Assembly (NCBI GenBank): GCA_011772205.1
Contig: WVZY01000057.1
Coordinates: forward strand, 70,190 to 134,189
Direction of reading: 5' to 3'
Source: Candidatus Latescibacterota bacterium
Lineage (GTDB): Bacteria > Krumholzibacteriota > Krumholzibacteriia > WVZY01
DNA: 64,000 bases
Shown here one piece after another: positions 47,775 to 56,374 of this stretch; position 1 is the first letter of the stretch; every line of letters starts with the position of its first letter. The notes under the pieces are model-generated. The model did not search any database. It was not told where the DNA came from and saw only the letters and a list, made by a program, of their open reading frames with translations. Made by a program: the position numbers and the translations under genes.

Positions 47775-48382
47775 GATGGTTAATGGGTTTATGTTGATTG
47801 GGTGGGGTCGGTTGAATACACGGCAAGCTGCGCTTGGCCGGCCGATCCTCAACTTATATGAAGAATAATTAAATAGGGCAGGGAGTGTAAACCGAAATTT
47901 CCAGGGGAAGGCGTCCTGGAGATTTGGTAATGGTTGAGCCTGGGTGGGCCGGAAAACTCAAAAAGTCGAGTGTCTCGCGAGGTAAGTGGCGGACGGTAAA
48001 AGATATAAGGAAAAGATATAAAGAGAGGCAGCGTGACGATCCTTCCCGATTCCGTCACGCTGCCTTGCCTGGTGGGGACTACAGAGTCTGGTTTCGCGCT
48101 TTCCCTCTTCCTTGAGTACTCTCAGTGTTTGCGAAGCGGTAAGGCTGGCGTCCCTTCACAAAATCTCGTCACTTCCTAATCTCGTTCAACAGGTCTTTAT
48201 CGAAAGCCGCGTTTCCTCCCAGGACGCCAGCCTCGCGTGTAACATAGCACCTAATTAAGTATAAGTAAAATATAAAAAATTGAATTGAAATATATATAAA
48301 ATAGATATTATATTGGTAAGCGGACCCCAGGGAGCGGATCGGTTGTCGACCGCGCCTCGAAGGTCCGAAAGGAGCGATTGTC
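47775..48382. other. Structured intergenic region between SUMF1-fold and LysR genes
   Basis: No convincing gene occurs in 608 bases. Two strong inverted repeats occur. The first is AGGCAGCGTGACG/CGTCACGCTGCCT (48026-48038 and 48053-48065, 13 bp perfect). The second is AGGCTGGCGTCC/GGACGCCAGCCT (48142-48153 and 48222-48233, 12 bp perfect, 68-base loop). The stretch 48240-48315 is very AT-rich, likely holding the LysR promoter. The hairpins may belong to an unannotated small RNA. Confidence 0.5.
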
Positions 48383-49297
48383 GTGCTGTCCATGAACCTG
48401 AACCATCTGCACTATTTTTATGTTGTCGCCAAAAACCGGAGTTTCACAGGTGCTTCGAGGGAGCTCATGGTTTCCCAGTCCTCCCTCAGCATTCAAATGA
48501 AGCAGTTCGAGACGGCGCTCGGGCAGAAGCTGTTTCACCGTAAAAAGACAGGTGTGGATCTCACTGAACCCGGCGAGATCGTCTATCAATCCGCCGAGCG
48601 GATTTTCCAGGAGGTGGAACGGCTCAGCGACCTCCTCGAGCAGGTCGAGCACCAAATCAAGGGGAGCATCGCGATCGGCACGGTGAATAGCATCGGCATC
48701 TATATGCTTCCCGATTTGCTCAAAGAGTTCAAAGAGGCCTACCCCGACGTGCGTATCACGATTGATTTCAAGAATGCGCGGGAAGTCATTGATATGGTGC
48801 ATTCGGGCAAGATCGATTTTGCGATTATCACCTGGAACCGGAAATATGGTGATCTTGCTTCTTTTCCGATCCAAACGAACAAAATGTTCCTCGTGAGTCC
48901 TCCGGATCACCCGCTCGCTGGCAAGGATGGACTCTCGCCCCGGGAGCTGGAGAAATATCCCTTCATTGGCTATGAAGAGGGAACGCCGAGTCGTACGATG
49001 ATGGATTCGCTTTTCAAGCGAATGTCGCTGAATGTGGATTATACGATCGAATCGGGGAACGTAGCGACGATGAAGCACATGGTGCTCGCAGGTCTCGGAC
49101 TCGCTGTTCTCCCCAATGTTGCTATCGGCCAGGAAATCCGCGACGGCCGCTTGATCCGGCTGGAGGTTCCCACCATGGTGATGGCCCAGGAAATCACGCT
49201 GTATTACAAGAAAAGCCGTCCCCTCGCCCCGACGAAGCAGGAGTTTCTCAAATTCTTAGGTAACCGCCGGAGACCATTGCGGGTGCGGAAGCGTTGA
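48383..49297 (+). CDS. LysR-family transcriptional regulator (orphan)
   Basis: This 304-residue regulator has an N-terminal winged helix (LHYFYVVAKNRSFTGASRELMVSQSSLSIQMKQFETALGQ) and an effector-binding domain from about residue 95. GTG 48383 has AAGGAG 8 bases upstream; ATG 48392 is a possible alternative. It faces away from the SUMF1-fold gene across a long AT-rich region that probably contains its operators. The following gene pair starts 104 bases later on the same strand. Its target and effector are unknown. It is not closely similar to the LysR beside ino1. Confidence 0.92.
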   Translation: MLSMNLNHLHYFYVVAKNRSFTGASRELMVSQSSLSIQMKQFETALGQKLFHRKKTGVDLTEPGEIVYQSAERIFQEVERLSDLLEQVEHQIKGSIAIGTVNSIGIYMLPDLLKEFKEAYPDVRITIDFKNAREVIDMVHSGKIDFAIITWNRKYGDLASFPIQTNKMFLVSPPDHPLAGKDGLSPRELEKYPFIGYEEGTPSRTMMDSLFKRMSLNVDYTIESGNVATMKHMVLAGLGLAVLPNVAIGQEIRDGRLIRLEVPTMVMAQEITLYYKKSRPLAPTKQEFLKFLGNRRRPLRVRKR

Positions 49298-49400
49298 CGC
49301 AACTCGGATGAATGCTTCACAAGCCCCCCTTCCCAGATTTTTTGTTACGCCGCAGTCTCTTTGGTCTATAATCTCTCTTCAGCCTGATGGAGGATGCTGC

Positions 49401-50465
49401 ATGCGGATACTGCACACGGCCGACATCCATCTGAAAGAGCCAAGCGACGAGCGGTGGGCGGCCTTCGAAACCATCGTCGGTATCGCCGGGAAGTCGGATG
49501 CGTCTGTTCTCGTCATCAGTGGAGATATGTTCGACAGAAACGCGGCGGCCGATAGGCTCAAAACGGCGATCCGCGACGTATTCAGGCAAAATCCGTTTCA
49601 CGTGGTGATTATCCCGGGCAACCACGATGATCGGGCGCTCAAAAGCGGCGACTATTTGGGCGAGAAGGTGACTGTTCTGGATGAATCCGGCCGTTTCGTC
49701 GATATCGATCGCGCGAGGATCATCGGCCTTCCGTTCGAAAAAATCGGCGAACAACAGGTCATCGAACGCCTCTTTGGCGTCAGGCAGCACATAAGGCCAG
49801 GCGGCGTGAACATCCTCCTCTACCACGGGGAACTCAGTGACAAGTTTTTTGACCGGGAGGGCTATGGAGGAGAGGACGAGTATCATTACATGCCCGCTCG
49901 GCTATCCCATTTCGACGGTCTGGGGCTGGACTATGTGCTTGCCGGGCATTTCCACACCAAGTTCCATCTGTTCAAGTTTCGAGACGGCTATTTCGTCTAC
50001 CCGGGTTCACCGGTCTCTATTACGAAACGGGAGACAGGCAGGCGGAGCATCGACTTCTTCGCTGTCGGGGATCCGCCGAAGGCCGAACCGCTCGATACCC
50101 ACCATTTCGAAACGATCGAAGTCCGCCTGAATCCTGTGGAAACCGGGAATGCGATCGAGACGATCAAATCGCGCATCTCGAGCTGCCACGAGGCAGCTAA
50201 GGTTTCGCTCACCATATCCGGGCACGTGGATCTCGAATCGATTGGAATGAGCAGGAAGCAATTCGGGAACGCCATCGATACCCTAAAACGGCCGAACATC
50301 GCACAAATCGATCATGAATGGAGAGACGTCGGTGAGATACTCCAGAACGATATCTACAAGCGGTTCGCCGACCACTTGGAGAAGACTCAGCTTTCCGAGG
50401 AGAGAAAGACCGCCATAAGAGACCTCGCTCTCGAGGCATTTTCGGAGGTGGCGCATGCGGATTAG
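49401..50465 (+). CDS. SbcD/YhaO-type DNA repair exonuclease (metallophosphoesterase)
   Basis: This 354-residue calcineurin-like nuclease has motifs in order: ADIHLKEP (D8 and H10), SGDMFDRN, IPGNHDDR, YHGE and AGHFHTKF. The C-terminal 100 residues form a capping region as in SbcD/Mre11 relatives. ATG 49401 has GGAGG 7 bases upstream; the in-frame start at 49308 is unsupported. The gene overlaps the next by 11 bases, so the two products are made together and probably form a complex like SbcCD or the Bacillus YhaO-YhaN pair, processing DNA ends or hairpins. Confidence 0.9.
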   Translation: MRILHTADIHLKEPSDERWAAFETIVGIAGKSDASVLVISGDMFDRNAAADRLKTAIRDVFRQNPFHVVIIPGNHDDRALKSGDYLGEKVTVLDESGRFVDIDRARIIGLPFEKIGEQQVIERLFGVRQHIRPGGVNILLYHGELSDKFFDREGYGGEDEYHYMPARLSHFDGLGLDYVLAGHFHTKFHLFKFRDGYFVYPGSPVSITKRETGRRSIDFFAVGDPPKAEPLDTHHFETIEVRLNPVETGNAIETIKSRISSCHEAAKVSLTISGHVDLESIGMSRKQFGNAIDTLKRPNIAQIDHEWRDVGEILQNDIYKRFADHLEKTQLSEERKTAIRDLALEAFSEVAHAD

Positions 50466-52812
50466 TGGGTTCCAGGTTAGCCGCTACGGGCCGCTTTCCG
50501 AATTCTCCATCCGCGATGCGCCGGCGTTTACGCTTTTCCACGGCCCAAACGAGCAGGGAAAGACACTGCTCATCGATGCGCTCATCAAGCTACTGTTCAG
50601 AAAGGGGCTCAAGCGGCACCTGAAACACTTTGGGAACATCCGCAGGGTGTCCGAAGAGCCTGAAGGATGTGTGGTGATCGAAGCGGATGGGCGGGAGCAT
50701 AAACTCGAAGGTAATGAGACGATTGCCAGTCATTACCCGGTGCCCATCACACCGGTGGATTTCCGGAATGTGTTCATCATCCGGGACAGCGACCTTTCGC
50801 TGAGTGAAGAGAAAGAGTACTACACGGATGTCACCGAAAAGCTCACGGGCATGCGGACAACCGAAATCCAAAGGCTGATGGAGGAGATCCGCAAGAAAGG
50901 GAGGCTCACGAGCTCCAAGTCGGACGCTCGGCTCTCCGACAGTGTCGATTTCGAAAAAATCGCCGGCAAGGTGGATCAGGCGGAGAGGCTTGTTTCAGAT
51001 GTCGCCGAATTGCGGGTGAGGCTTGCAGGGGATCGGTTCGACGAATTGGAAAAGGACCTCGCAGAAACGAGGGTACGGTTGGCCAGTGCAGAGAAGTCCC
51101 TCGAACTTCAAGAGCGAGCAAGGAAGCGCGAAAAGCTCGAGAAAGCAAAGCAGGATATGGAGGAGCTGAGCGAAACATTGGCTGATTTGTCCGGACTCGA
51201 ACGCGTCAACGAAAAGGATCTCCGGGCCTGGCAGGAAGCCACCTGGATCGGCGAAAAGGCTAAGGAGGCGCTGGAAAAGAGCAGCGCGAATCTGGAAGAG
51301 GCCAAGGAGAAAATTGTTGAATGCACCAGAACGATCGAGTCTCTACGTTCGGAAAAGGATGCGCTGGATGCAACCCGACAGGCTGCGGAGATAAAGTTGA
51401 AGCCCAAGATGGACGCTTATAGGAGCGACCGCGAAAGCATAACGAGCGCCGGGACCAAGGAAACGGCCTTCAGGCGGGCAAGAAATGTGTCCCTGATCTT
51501 CCTCCTGGTCGCTCTGATTGGGAACATATTTGCACCCTCTGTCTTCTTCTGGATCGTCGGAGGCGTGGCTCTTGCCGGGATCCTCGTCTTCGGCTACCGG
51601 ATTCTCAGGCTCTACAATATGAGGGCGCGCGCAGCTGAAGCACTCGAAGCGGTGCTTCTCGATGCCTCGGAGCTCGGATTTGAGGGAGGCGAAACGTTGA
51701 GCGATCTGTTGCGCATCACCGGCGAACTCGATAAAAAACTCGCATCGACTCAACGCAAGCTCGACCGAATCGAGGGTGACAAGAATTCCGTCATGAGAGA
51801 CAGAGAGCGCGTCGAGAGTGAAATGAGAGATCACCATGAAGCGCTCAAGAATGCGGAGGATACGGTCCGCTCGCTCCAGATGACAACAGGCGTTGATACG
51901 CTGGAGGATCTCCACAGTGCCATAGAGGGCAAGCGCGAGAAGGAGAAGAAGCGGGCATCCCTCGAAGCCGTGCTGACGAGCTCACTTGGCCCGACCGAGT
52001 CTGGAGAGAAAGGCGTCGCCGCGTGGAGAAGGTCGGTTGATAAGAGCATGGTTGAAGAGGATTCATCTGAAGGCCTGTCTTATGATCAAGGAACGGTCGA
52101 TGCGCTCGAGAAAGAGAGGGAGGTGCTGGAACAGCGCATCCGTGATCTGGGGGAGCGGTTGAAAACCGCGGATGACGATATTCTGCGGATCCAGTCGAAG
52201 GTGAACATGGCGAACCTCCCCGTGGAAACGCCTGAAGGACTGCGCGCCACCGCGGCACTCGAAAACCTCGAAGGCAAGCTCCGGGAATTTTGCTCCGCCG
52301 TGAATCTCGTAGCGGATAATGCCAGGGAAGCGCTCCGGATATTCGAAGCGGTTGCGGATGAGGAGAAGAATCGGGTGACCGGCCTTTTCGGAAAAGAAGC
52401 TGCGGTTTCGAAGTACTTCGCGGAAACGACGGAGAACCGCTATACCGAAGTCCACTTCGATCCCGAGGCCTCCGAGATTTACGCCGTCCAACCGGATGGA
52501 ACCCGCCTCAATGCCGGATATCTTTCTGGCGGCGCATATGATCAGCTCTACCTGGCCATCCGCCTGTCGATCGGCGAGCAGTTCCTTCAAGGCGGCAAAG
52601 GATTCTTCATTATGGATGATCCGTTCGTTAAATCGGACTTTGCCCGTTTGAAGCGCCAGCTCGATACACTGATCCGCCTGGCACGCGCTGGCTGGCAGAT
52701 ATTATATTTCTCCGCGAAAAAGGAAGTGCTCGAAGCCCTCGAAGAGCCGATAGAGAGCGGAGCCGTTCACCTGGTCAGGCTGGAAGATCTCGTAACGGCG
52801 GATCGGGAGTAA
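50455..52812 (+). CDS. YhaN/SbcC-like ATPase with coiled coil and transmembrane segment
   Basis: This 785-residue SMC/Rad50-like ATPase is the partner of the preceding nuclease. Walker A is GPNEQGKT (residues 30-37). The ABC signature is LSGGAYDQL near 690 and Walker B is FFIMDDPF near 717. Long heptad-rich coiled coils occupy about 150-340 and 420-640. In the middle, residues about 343-382 form two adjacent hydrophobic stretches (SLIFLLVALIGNIFA and VFFWIVGGVALAGILVFGY), so the arm tip is probably inserted in the membrane. GGAGG precedes the ATG, which overlaps the upstream gene. It lacks the zinc-hook CxxC of Rad50. Confidence 0.9.
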   Translation: MRISGFQVSRYGPLSEFSIRDAPAFTLFHGPNEQGKTLLIDALIKLLFRKGLKRHLKHFGNIRRVSEEPEGCVVIEADGREHKLEGNETIASHYPVPITPVDFRNVFIIRDSDLSLSEEKEYYTDVTEKLTGMRTTEIQRLMEEIRKKGRLTSSKSDARLSDSVDFEKIAGKVDQAERLVSDVAELRVRLAGDRFDELEKDLAETRVRLASAEKSLELQERARKREKLEKAKQDMEELSETLADLSGLERVNEKDLRAWQEATWIGEKAKEALEKSSANLEEAKEKIVECTRTIESLRSEKDALDATRQAAEIKLKPKMDAYRSDRESITSAGTKETAFRRARNVSLIFLLVALIGNIFAPSVFFWIVGGVALAGILVFGYRILRLYNMRARAAEALEAVLLDASELGFEGGETLSDLLRITGELDKKLASTQRKLDRIEGDKNSVMRDRERVESEMRDHHEALKNAEDTVRSLQMTTGVDTLEDLHSAIEGKREKEKKRASLEAVLTSSLGPTESGEKGVAAWRRSVDKSMVEEDSSEGLSYDQGTVDALEKEREVLEQRIRDLGERLKTADDDILRIQSKVNMANLPVETPEGLRATAALENLEGKLREFCSAVNLVADNAREALRIFEAVADEEKNRVTGLFGKEAAVSKYFAETTENRYTEVHFDPEASEIYAVQPDGTRLNAGYLSGGAYDQLYLAIRLSIGEQFLQGGKGFFIMDDPFVKSDFARLKRQLDTLIRLARAGWQILYFSAKKEVLEALEEPIESGAVHLVRLEDLVTADRE

Positions 52813-52834
52813 GGAACGAGGAGCAGCTTTTATA

Positions 52835-52863
52835 TTGACTTTTCATCAGTTACGGTGTATTTT
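52835..52863 (+). promoter_or_regulatory. Candidate sigma70-type promoter for the protease-barrel gene
   Basis: TTGACT (52835-52840), a 17-base spacer and TATTTT (52858-52863) lie just after the YhaN-like gene and about 105 bases before ATG 52968. Spacing is ideal. Confidence 0.6.
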
Positions 52864-52967
52864 AGGGATTGAAAAGGATTCGGTCATCAAACCAGCCTGC
52901 AATCCTTTCGCCCCCCTGTAATCGTGCCCACCACAGTGAAGGGTTATTTCACTGCGAATGTAGTTTC

Positions 52968-55900
52968 ATGAGAAATTTCATTTTTTTTATTAGCCTCGTT
53001 TTGTTTCTCTGTCCGTTATGGCCGGATGACGCCTTTTCGTATAACAACACCTCCCTCAAGTGGAGAACCATCGAGACCGAGCATTTCGATATCCACTTCC
53101 ACCAGGACACCCAGTGGACGGCGCGTGAGATCGCGCGCGTTGCCGAAGAAGTCTACCCGCATATCACCGGGCTGTATCACTACGAGCCGAAGGGCAAGAT
53201 CGATGTGGTCGTCAGGGATACCGACGACTACGCAAATGGAGTGGCTTTTTATTACGACAACAAGCTGGAGATCTGGGCAACCAACCTCGAGTTCTATTTT
53301 CGCGGGACCACGCAGTGGCTCCGAAACGTCTTTACCCACGAATTCACCCACATCATCTCGATCCAGGCGAGCATGAAGTTCCCGCAGCGAATTCCTGCCA
53401 TTTACCTCCAATGGATCGATTTTGAAAAGGAAAGGCGCTCGGATGTGCTCACCGGCTATCCGAGCCACATCGCCTCCTATCCCATTGCCGGCGCGGCAAT
53501 GGCACCGTGGTTCGCCGAAGGTGTGGCGCAGTACATGGCGCCTTCGAAACAGTACGACTGCTGGGACACCCACAGGGATATGATCCTCCGTTGCGGCGTG
53601 CTCGAAGACGACATGCTCACCTATGACGAGATGGGTTTCTTCGGAAAAAACGGGATACGGGGAGAGCAGGTATACGACCACGGTTTCGGGCTGGTCAATT
53701 ATATCGCCTCCAAGTACGGGCCCGACGCGATCAATAACATTGCGCATGAGCTGGGCTCGATCAGGCGGTTGACCATAGACGGCGCGCTAAAGAAGGTGAC
53801 GGGCAAGCCGGGAAGTGAGCTGTACGACGAATGGAAATCGGCGATGCACGAGCAATACAGTTCGGTGGCGGCAGGCATCAGAGAAAACATGAGGCAAGGA
53901 AGCGTGCTAGCGGGTGACGGGTATCTCTCGGTATTTCCGGCGTTCAGCCCTGATGGTGAGCGTATCGCGTTTCTCTCCAATAAGGGAAGCGACTTCGGAT
54001 CGACGTCTCTATATATCATGGATAGGAGCGGGGAAGGGCGAAAACATCTCAAAAGCGGTGTGAACTCCTGTGCCTCTTTCTCGCCGGACGGGAGGAAGCT
54101 CCTCTATTCCAAGAAAGGCAAGATCGACTGGTACGGCTCCCGTGTAAACGACCTGTATGTATATGACATCGAATCCGAAGAGGAGAAACGTCTCACGCAC
54201 GGTCTCAGGGCGAGCGACGCCAGTTTCTCACCGGACGGGAGCGACATCGTATGCGTCCTGAACGCAGACGGCACGCACAAAATCGCGCTGGTGAGCGGAG
54301 ACGGGAAAAGCGTCCGAGAAATTTTCGCCGGGGAAAAGGGAACACAGTTTTACGCACCGCAATTTTCACCGGACGGAGCGAAAATCCTCTTTGGAATATT
54401 CACTAGAGGCACCCGTGATGTTGCTGTGATCAACCGGGATGGCGGCGATTTTGAATATGTGCTCAGAACGCCAAATGATGAGCGCGAGGCCCAGTGGTCC
54501 AGAGGTGGTAGCTGCATCGTATTCTCTTCGGACCGCACCGGTGTATTCAACGTATATGAAATGGATCTCGAAACAGGGCGGGTCTATCAGTTGACCAACG
54601 TGATCGGGGGGGCGTTCATGCCCGCGCTGGCTGAAAGGAACGGTGCGCTTGCCTATTCGAGCTACCGTGCAAATGGCTATAGTATAGCGCTTCTCGACAC
54701 GCCATCGTCTCCGGTTGCCGAGCTCGGTAGGGATACATATCAAATTCGAACAACCCCAAACGATCCGTGTACAACGCTTAAAAGCGCTCCTCTCGAAGTA
54801 GAGAAGGACGTCGAAGCCGACAAGGTTTCCGAAGGAAACACTCACCGTATCCTCAGGCATGATGCGATAGGATCTGATCCTGCAACCGAATTGGCCGAGG
54901 AAGCGAATCCTCCCGAGCCAGGGCCGTACAAACGGTCGTTTACGCCGTTCCAGTTCTTTCCTCGATTCATCGTGTACGAACGTACGCCGCGGATCGGCCT
55001 GTTCATGGCAAGCAACGAAGTGCTCGACAAACAAAACTTTTTCCTCGGCGGTTCAATCGGGACGAACTCGGAATTCGATGCGTTTTTTCTGTACGAACTC
55101 AGGCAGCTCTATCCAACGTTGTTTGCCGATATCATCAGGCTTCGCGAGAAGTACGACGACCGGGCGGTTTTCGGGAATGAGGTGTGGGAACTCGGGCTCC
55201 GGTACGACCTGTGGCAGGCAGATCTCGGGCTTCGGCTCGAGTTCGAAGAGCCCTTCTCTATTACGAATCGGAACGTATTCTCCCTATTCTATACCCATGG
55301 CGAGTACAGCGTTCACATCGATGCCGAGATCTTCAACTATGGGAAACTCTTCGCCCGGGACAATGCCGGGTGGAAGTATTTTATCGGGAATGACTTCACC
55401 GCGAGTTATCACTACAAGAGCATCTCCCGGGCAGTTGACAGCGACATCAATCCGAGAGGTGGAAGGGAGTTCACCATCGAGTACATGAGGGCATACGACG
55501 AGCTGTTTACCAGCGGCGAGTTCGCATACGGATTCAATCCCATCTTTGATAAAAATAACTACAATTTGTATTCGCTGCAGTGGACCGAATATGTTGGGCT
55601 CCCCTATCTTCGCCATACGCTTCAGCTCAAACTGTATGCCGCCGCGATCGACACGCGGGTGGACGATTTCTTCTGGATTTACATTGGAGGCCGCGATTAT
55701 CTCAGGGGCTATACGTACTATAGCATCGGTGGACGCAAAGCGTTGCTCGGGAGCGTCACGTACCGTTTCCCCATCTGGCGCAGGATTAACAAGCAGTTCC
55801 TCCATTTATATGTGCGGGATCTCTACGGCAGCATCTTTTACGAAGCTGGAAACGCATGGAACGAGGATAAGCTAAAGACCACCGGTTACGAGAAAACGAT

Positions 55901-56075
55901 TGGATATGAGGCGCGGCTGTTGTTGGGATCCTTTTATACGTATCCGACATCGATCAGCGTCGTCGCCGCGTACCCCTTAAATGAAGTGATTTTCAACGAC
56001 CCCGTGTTCGGCGAGCTCCCGATCGTCCATAAGAAGGAGTGGCGGTATTATGTGACGGTGGGATTTGAGTTTTGA
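52968..56075 (+). CDS. Outer-membrane metalloprotease / TolB-like propeller / beta-barrel fusion protein
   Basis: This 1035-residue exported protein has a signal peptide (about 1-24, FFISLVLFLCPLW). A gluzincin-type peptidase domain follows, with zinc motif H124-EFT-H128 and third ligand E184, in WFAEGVAQY. From about 305 to 570 there are TolB/WD40-like propeller blades (FSPDGERIAFLSNKG, FSPDGRKLLYSKKG, FSPDGAKILFG). From about 660 to the end comes a Bam/Omp85-like barrel rich in alternating aromatic strands, ending in the aromatic YVTVGFEF. ATG 52968 is chosen because an upstream in-frame TTG lies at the expected transcription start. Processing or insertion of envelope proteins is a plausible role. 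Confidence 0.85.
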   Translation: MRNFIFFISLVLFLCPLWPDDAFSYNNTSLKWRTIETEHFDIHFHQDTQWTAREIARVAEEVYPHITGLYHYEPKGKIDVVVRDTDDYANGVAFYYDNKLEIWATNLEFYFRGTTQWLRNVFTHEFTHIISIQASMKFPQRIPAIYLQWIDFEKERRSDVLTGYPSHIASYPIAGAAMAPWFAEGVAQYMAPSKQYDCWDTHRDMILRCGVLEDDMLTYDEMGFFGKNGIRGEQVYDHGFGLVNYIASKYGPDAINNIAHELGSIRRLTIDGALKKVTGKPGSELYDEWKSAMHEQYSSVAAGIRENMRQGSVLAGDGYLSVFPAFSPDGERIAFLSNKGSDFGSTSLYIMDRSGEGRKHLKSGVNSCASFSPDGRKLLYSKKGKIDWYGSRVNDLYVYDIESEEEKRLTHGLRASDASFSPDGSDIVCVLNADGTHKIALVSGDGKSVREIFAGEKGTQFYAPQFSPDGAKILFGIFTRGTRDVAVINRDGGDFEYVLRTPNDEREAQWSRGGSCIVFSSDRTGVFNVYEMDLETGRVYQLTNVIGGAFMPALAERNGALAYSSYRANGYSIALLDTPSSPVAELGRDTYQIRTTPNDPCTTLKSAPLEVEKDVEADKVSEGNTHRILRHDAIGSDPATELAEEANPPEPGPYKRSFTPFQFFPRFIVYERTPRIGLFMASNEVLDKQNFFLGGSIGTNSEFDAFFLYELRQLYPTLFADIIRLREKYDDRAVFGNEVWELGLRYDLWQADLGLRLEFEEPFSITNRNVFSLFYTHGEYSVHIDAEIFNYGKLFARDNAGWKYFIGNDFTASYHYKSISRAVDSDINPRGGREFTIEYMRAYDELFTSGEFAYGFNPIFDKNNYNLYSLQWTEYVGLPYLRHTLQLKLYAAAIDTRVDDFFWIYIGGRDYLRGYTYYSIGGRKALLGSVTYRFPIWRRINKQFLHLYVRDLYGSIFYEAGNAWNEDKLKTTGYEKTIGYEARLLLGSFYTYPTSISVVAAYPLNEVIFNDPVFGELPIVHKKEWRYYVTVGFEF

Positions 56076-56116
56076 GCTTGGTTCTGCATTTTTGCTAATA
56101 TCTAAGTCGAATCATA

Positions 56117-56151
56117 CCGTGCCCTTTGTTTTGATGGAGGGCGCGGTTTTT
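56117..56151 (+). terminator. Rho-independent terminator after the protease-barrel gene
   Basis: The stem CCGTGCCCT (56117-56125) pairs with AGGGCGCGG (56138-56146), with one G-U pair, followed by TTTTT (56147-56151). It starts 41 bases after the stop codon. Confidence 0.85.
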
Positions 56152-56374
56152 GCTTGGGCGTAAAGGCCTGCGGAGCCTTAGACCCATTTGTGGAACCAGA
56201 TGTTCTTTGTAACTTCAGGGGGCAGGTTTTGGGCGAGTAGCTTTTCTTCATCTCTCGCTCCGCATGCAAGAATCTGAAAAACTTCGGTTTGATTTTGCCA
56301 ATGCTGACTCAACTTGTGGTAAAATTGGGACGAGCAGGTCAATTAACGAGGATCGAGTTTTTGAAAGGCGCATA

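Noticed and set aside
48169-48393. 74-codon open frame on the minus strand before the LysR gene
   Set aside because: It is mostly AT-rich promoter sequence, with no ribosome site, and it overlaps the LysR start.
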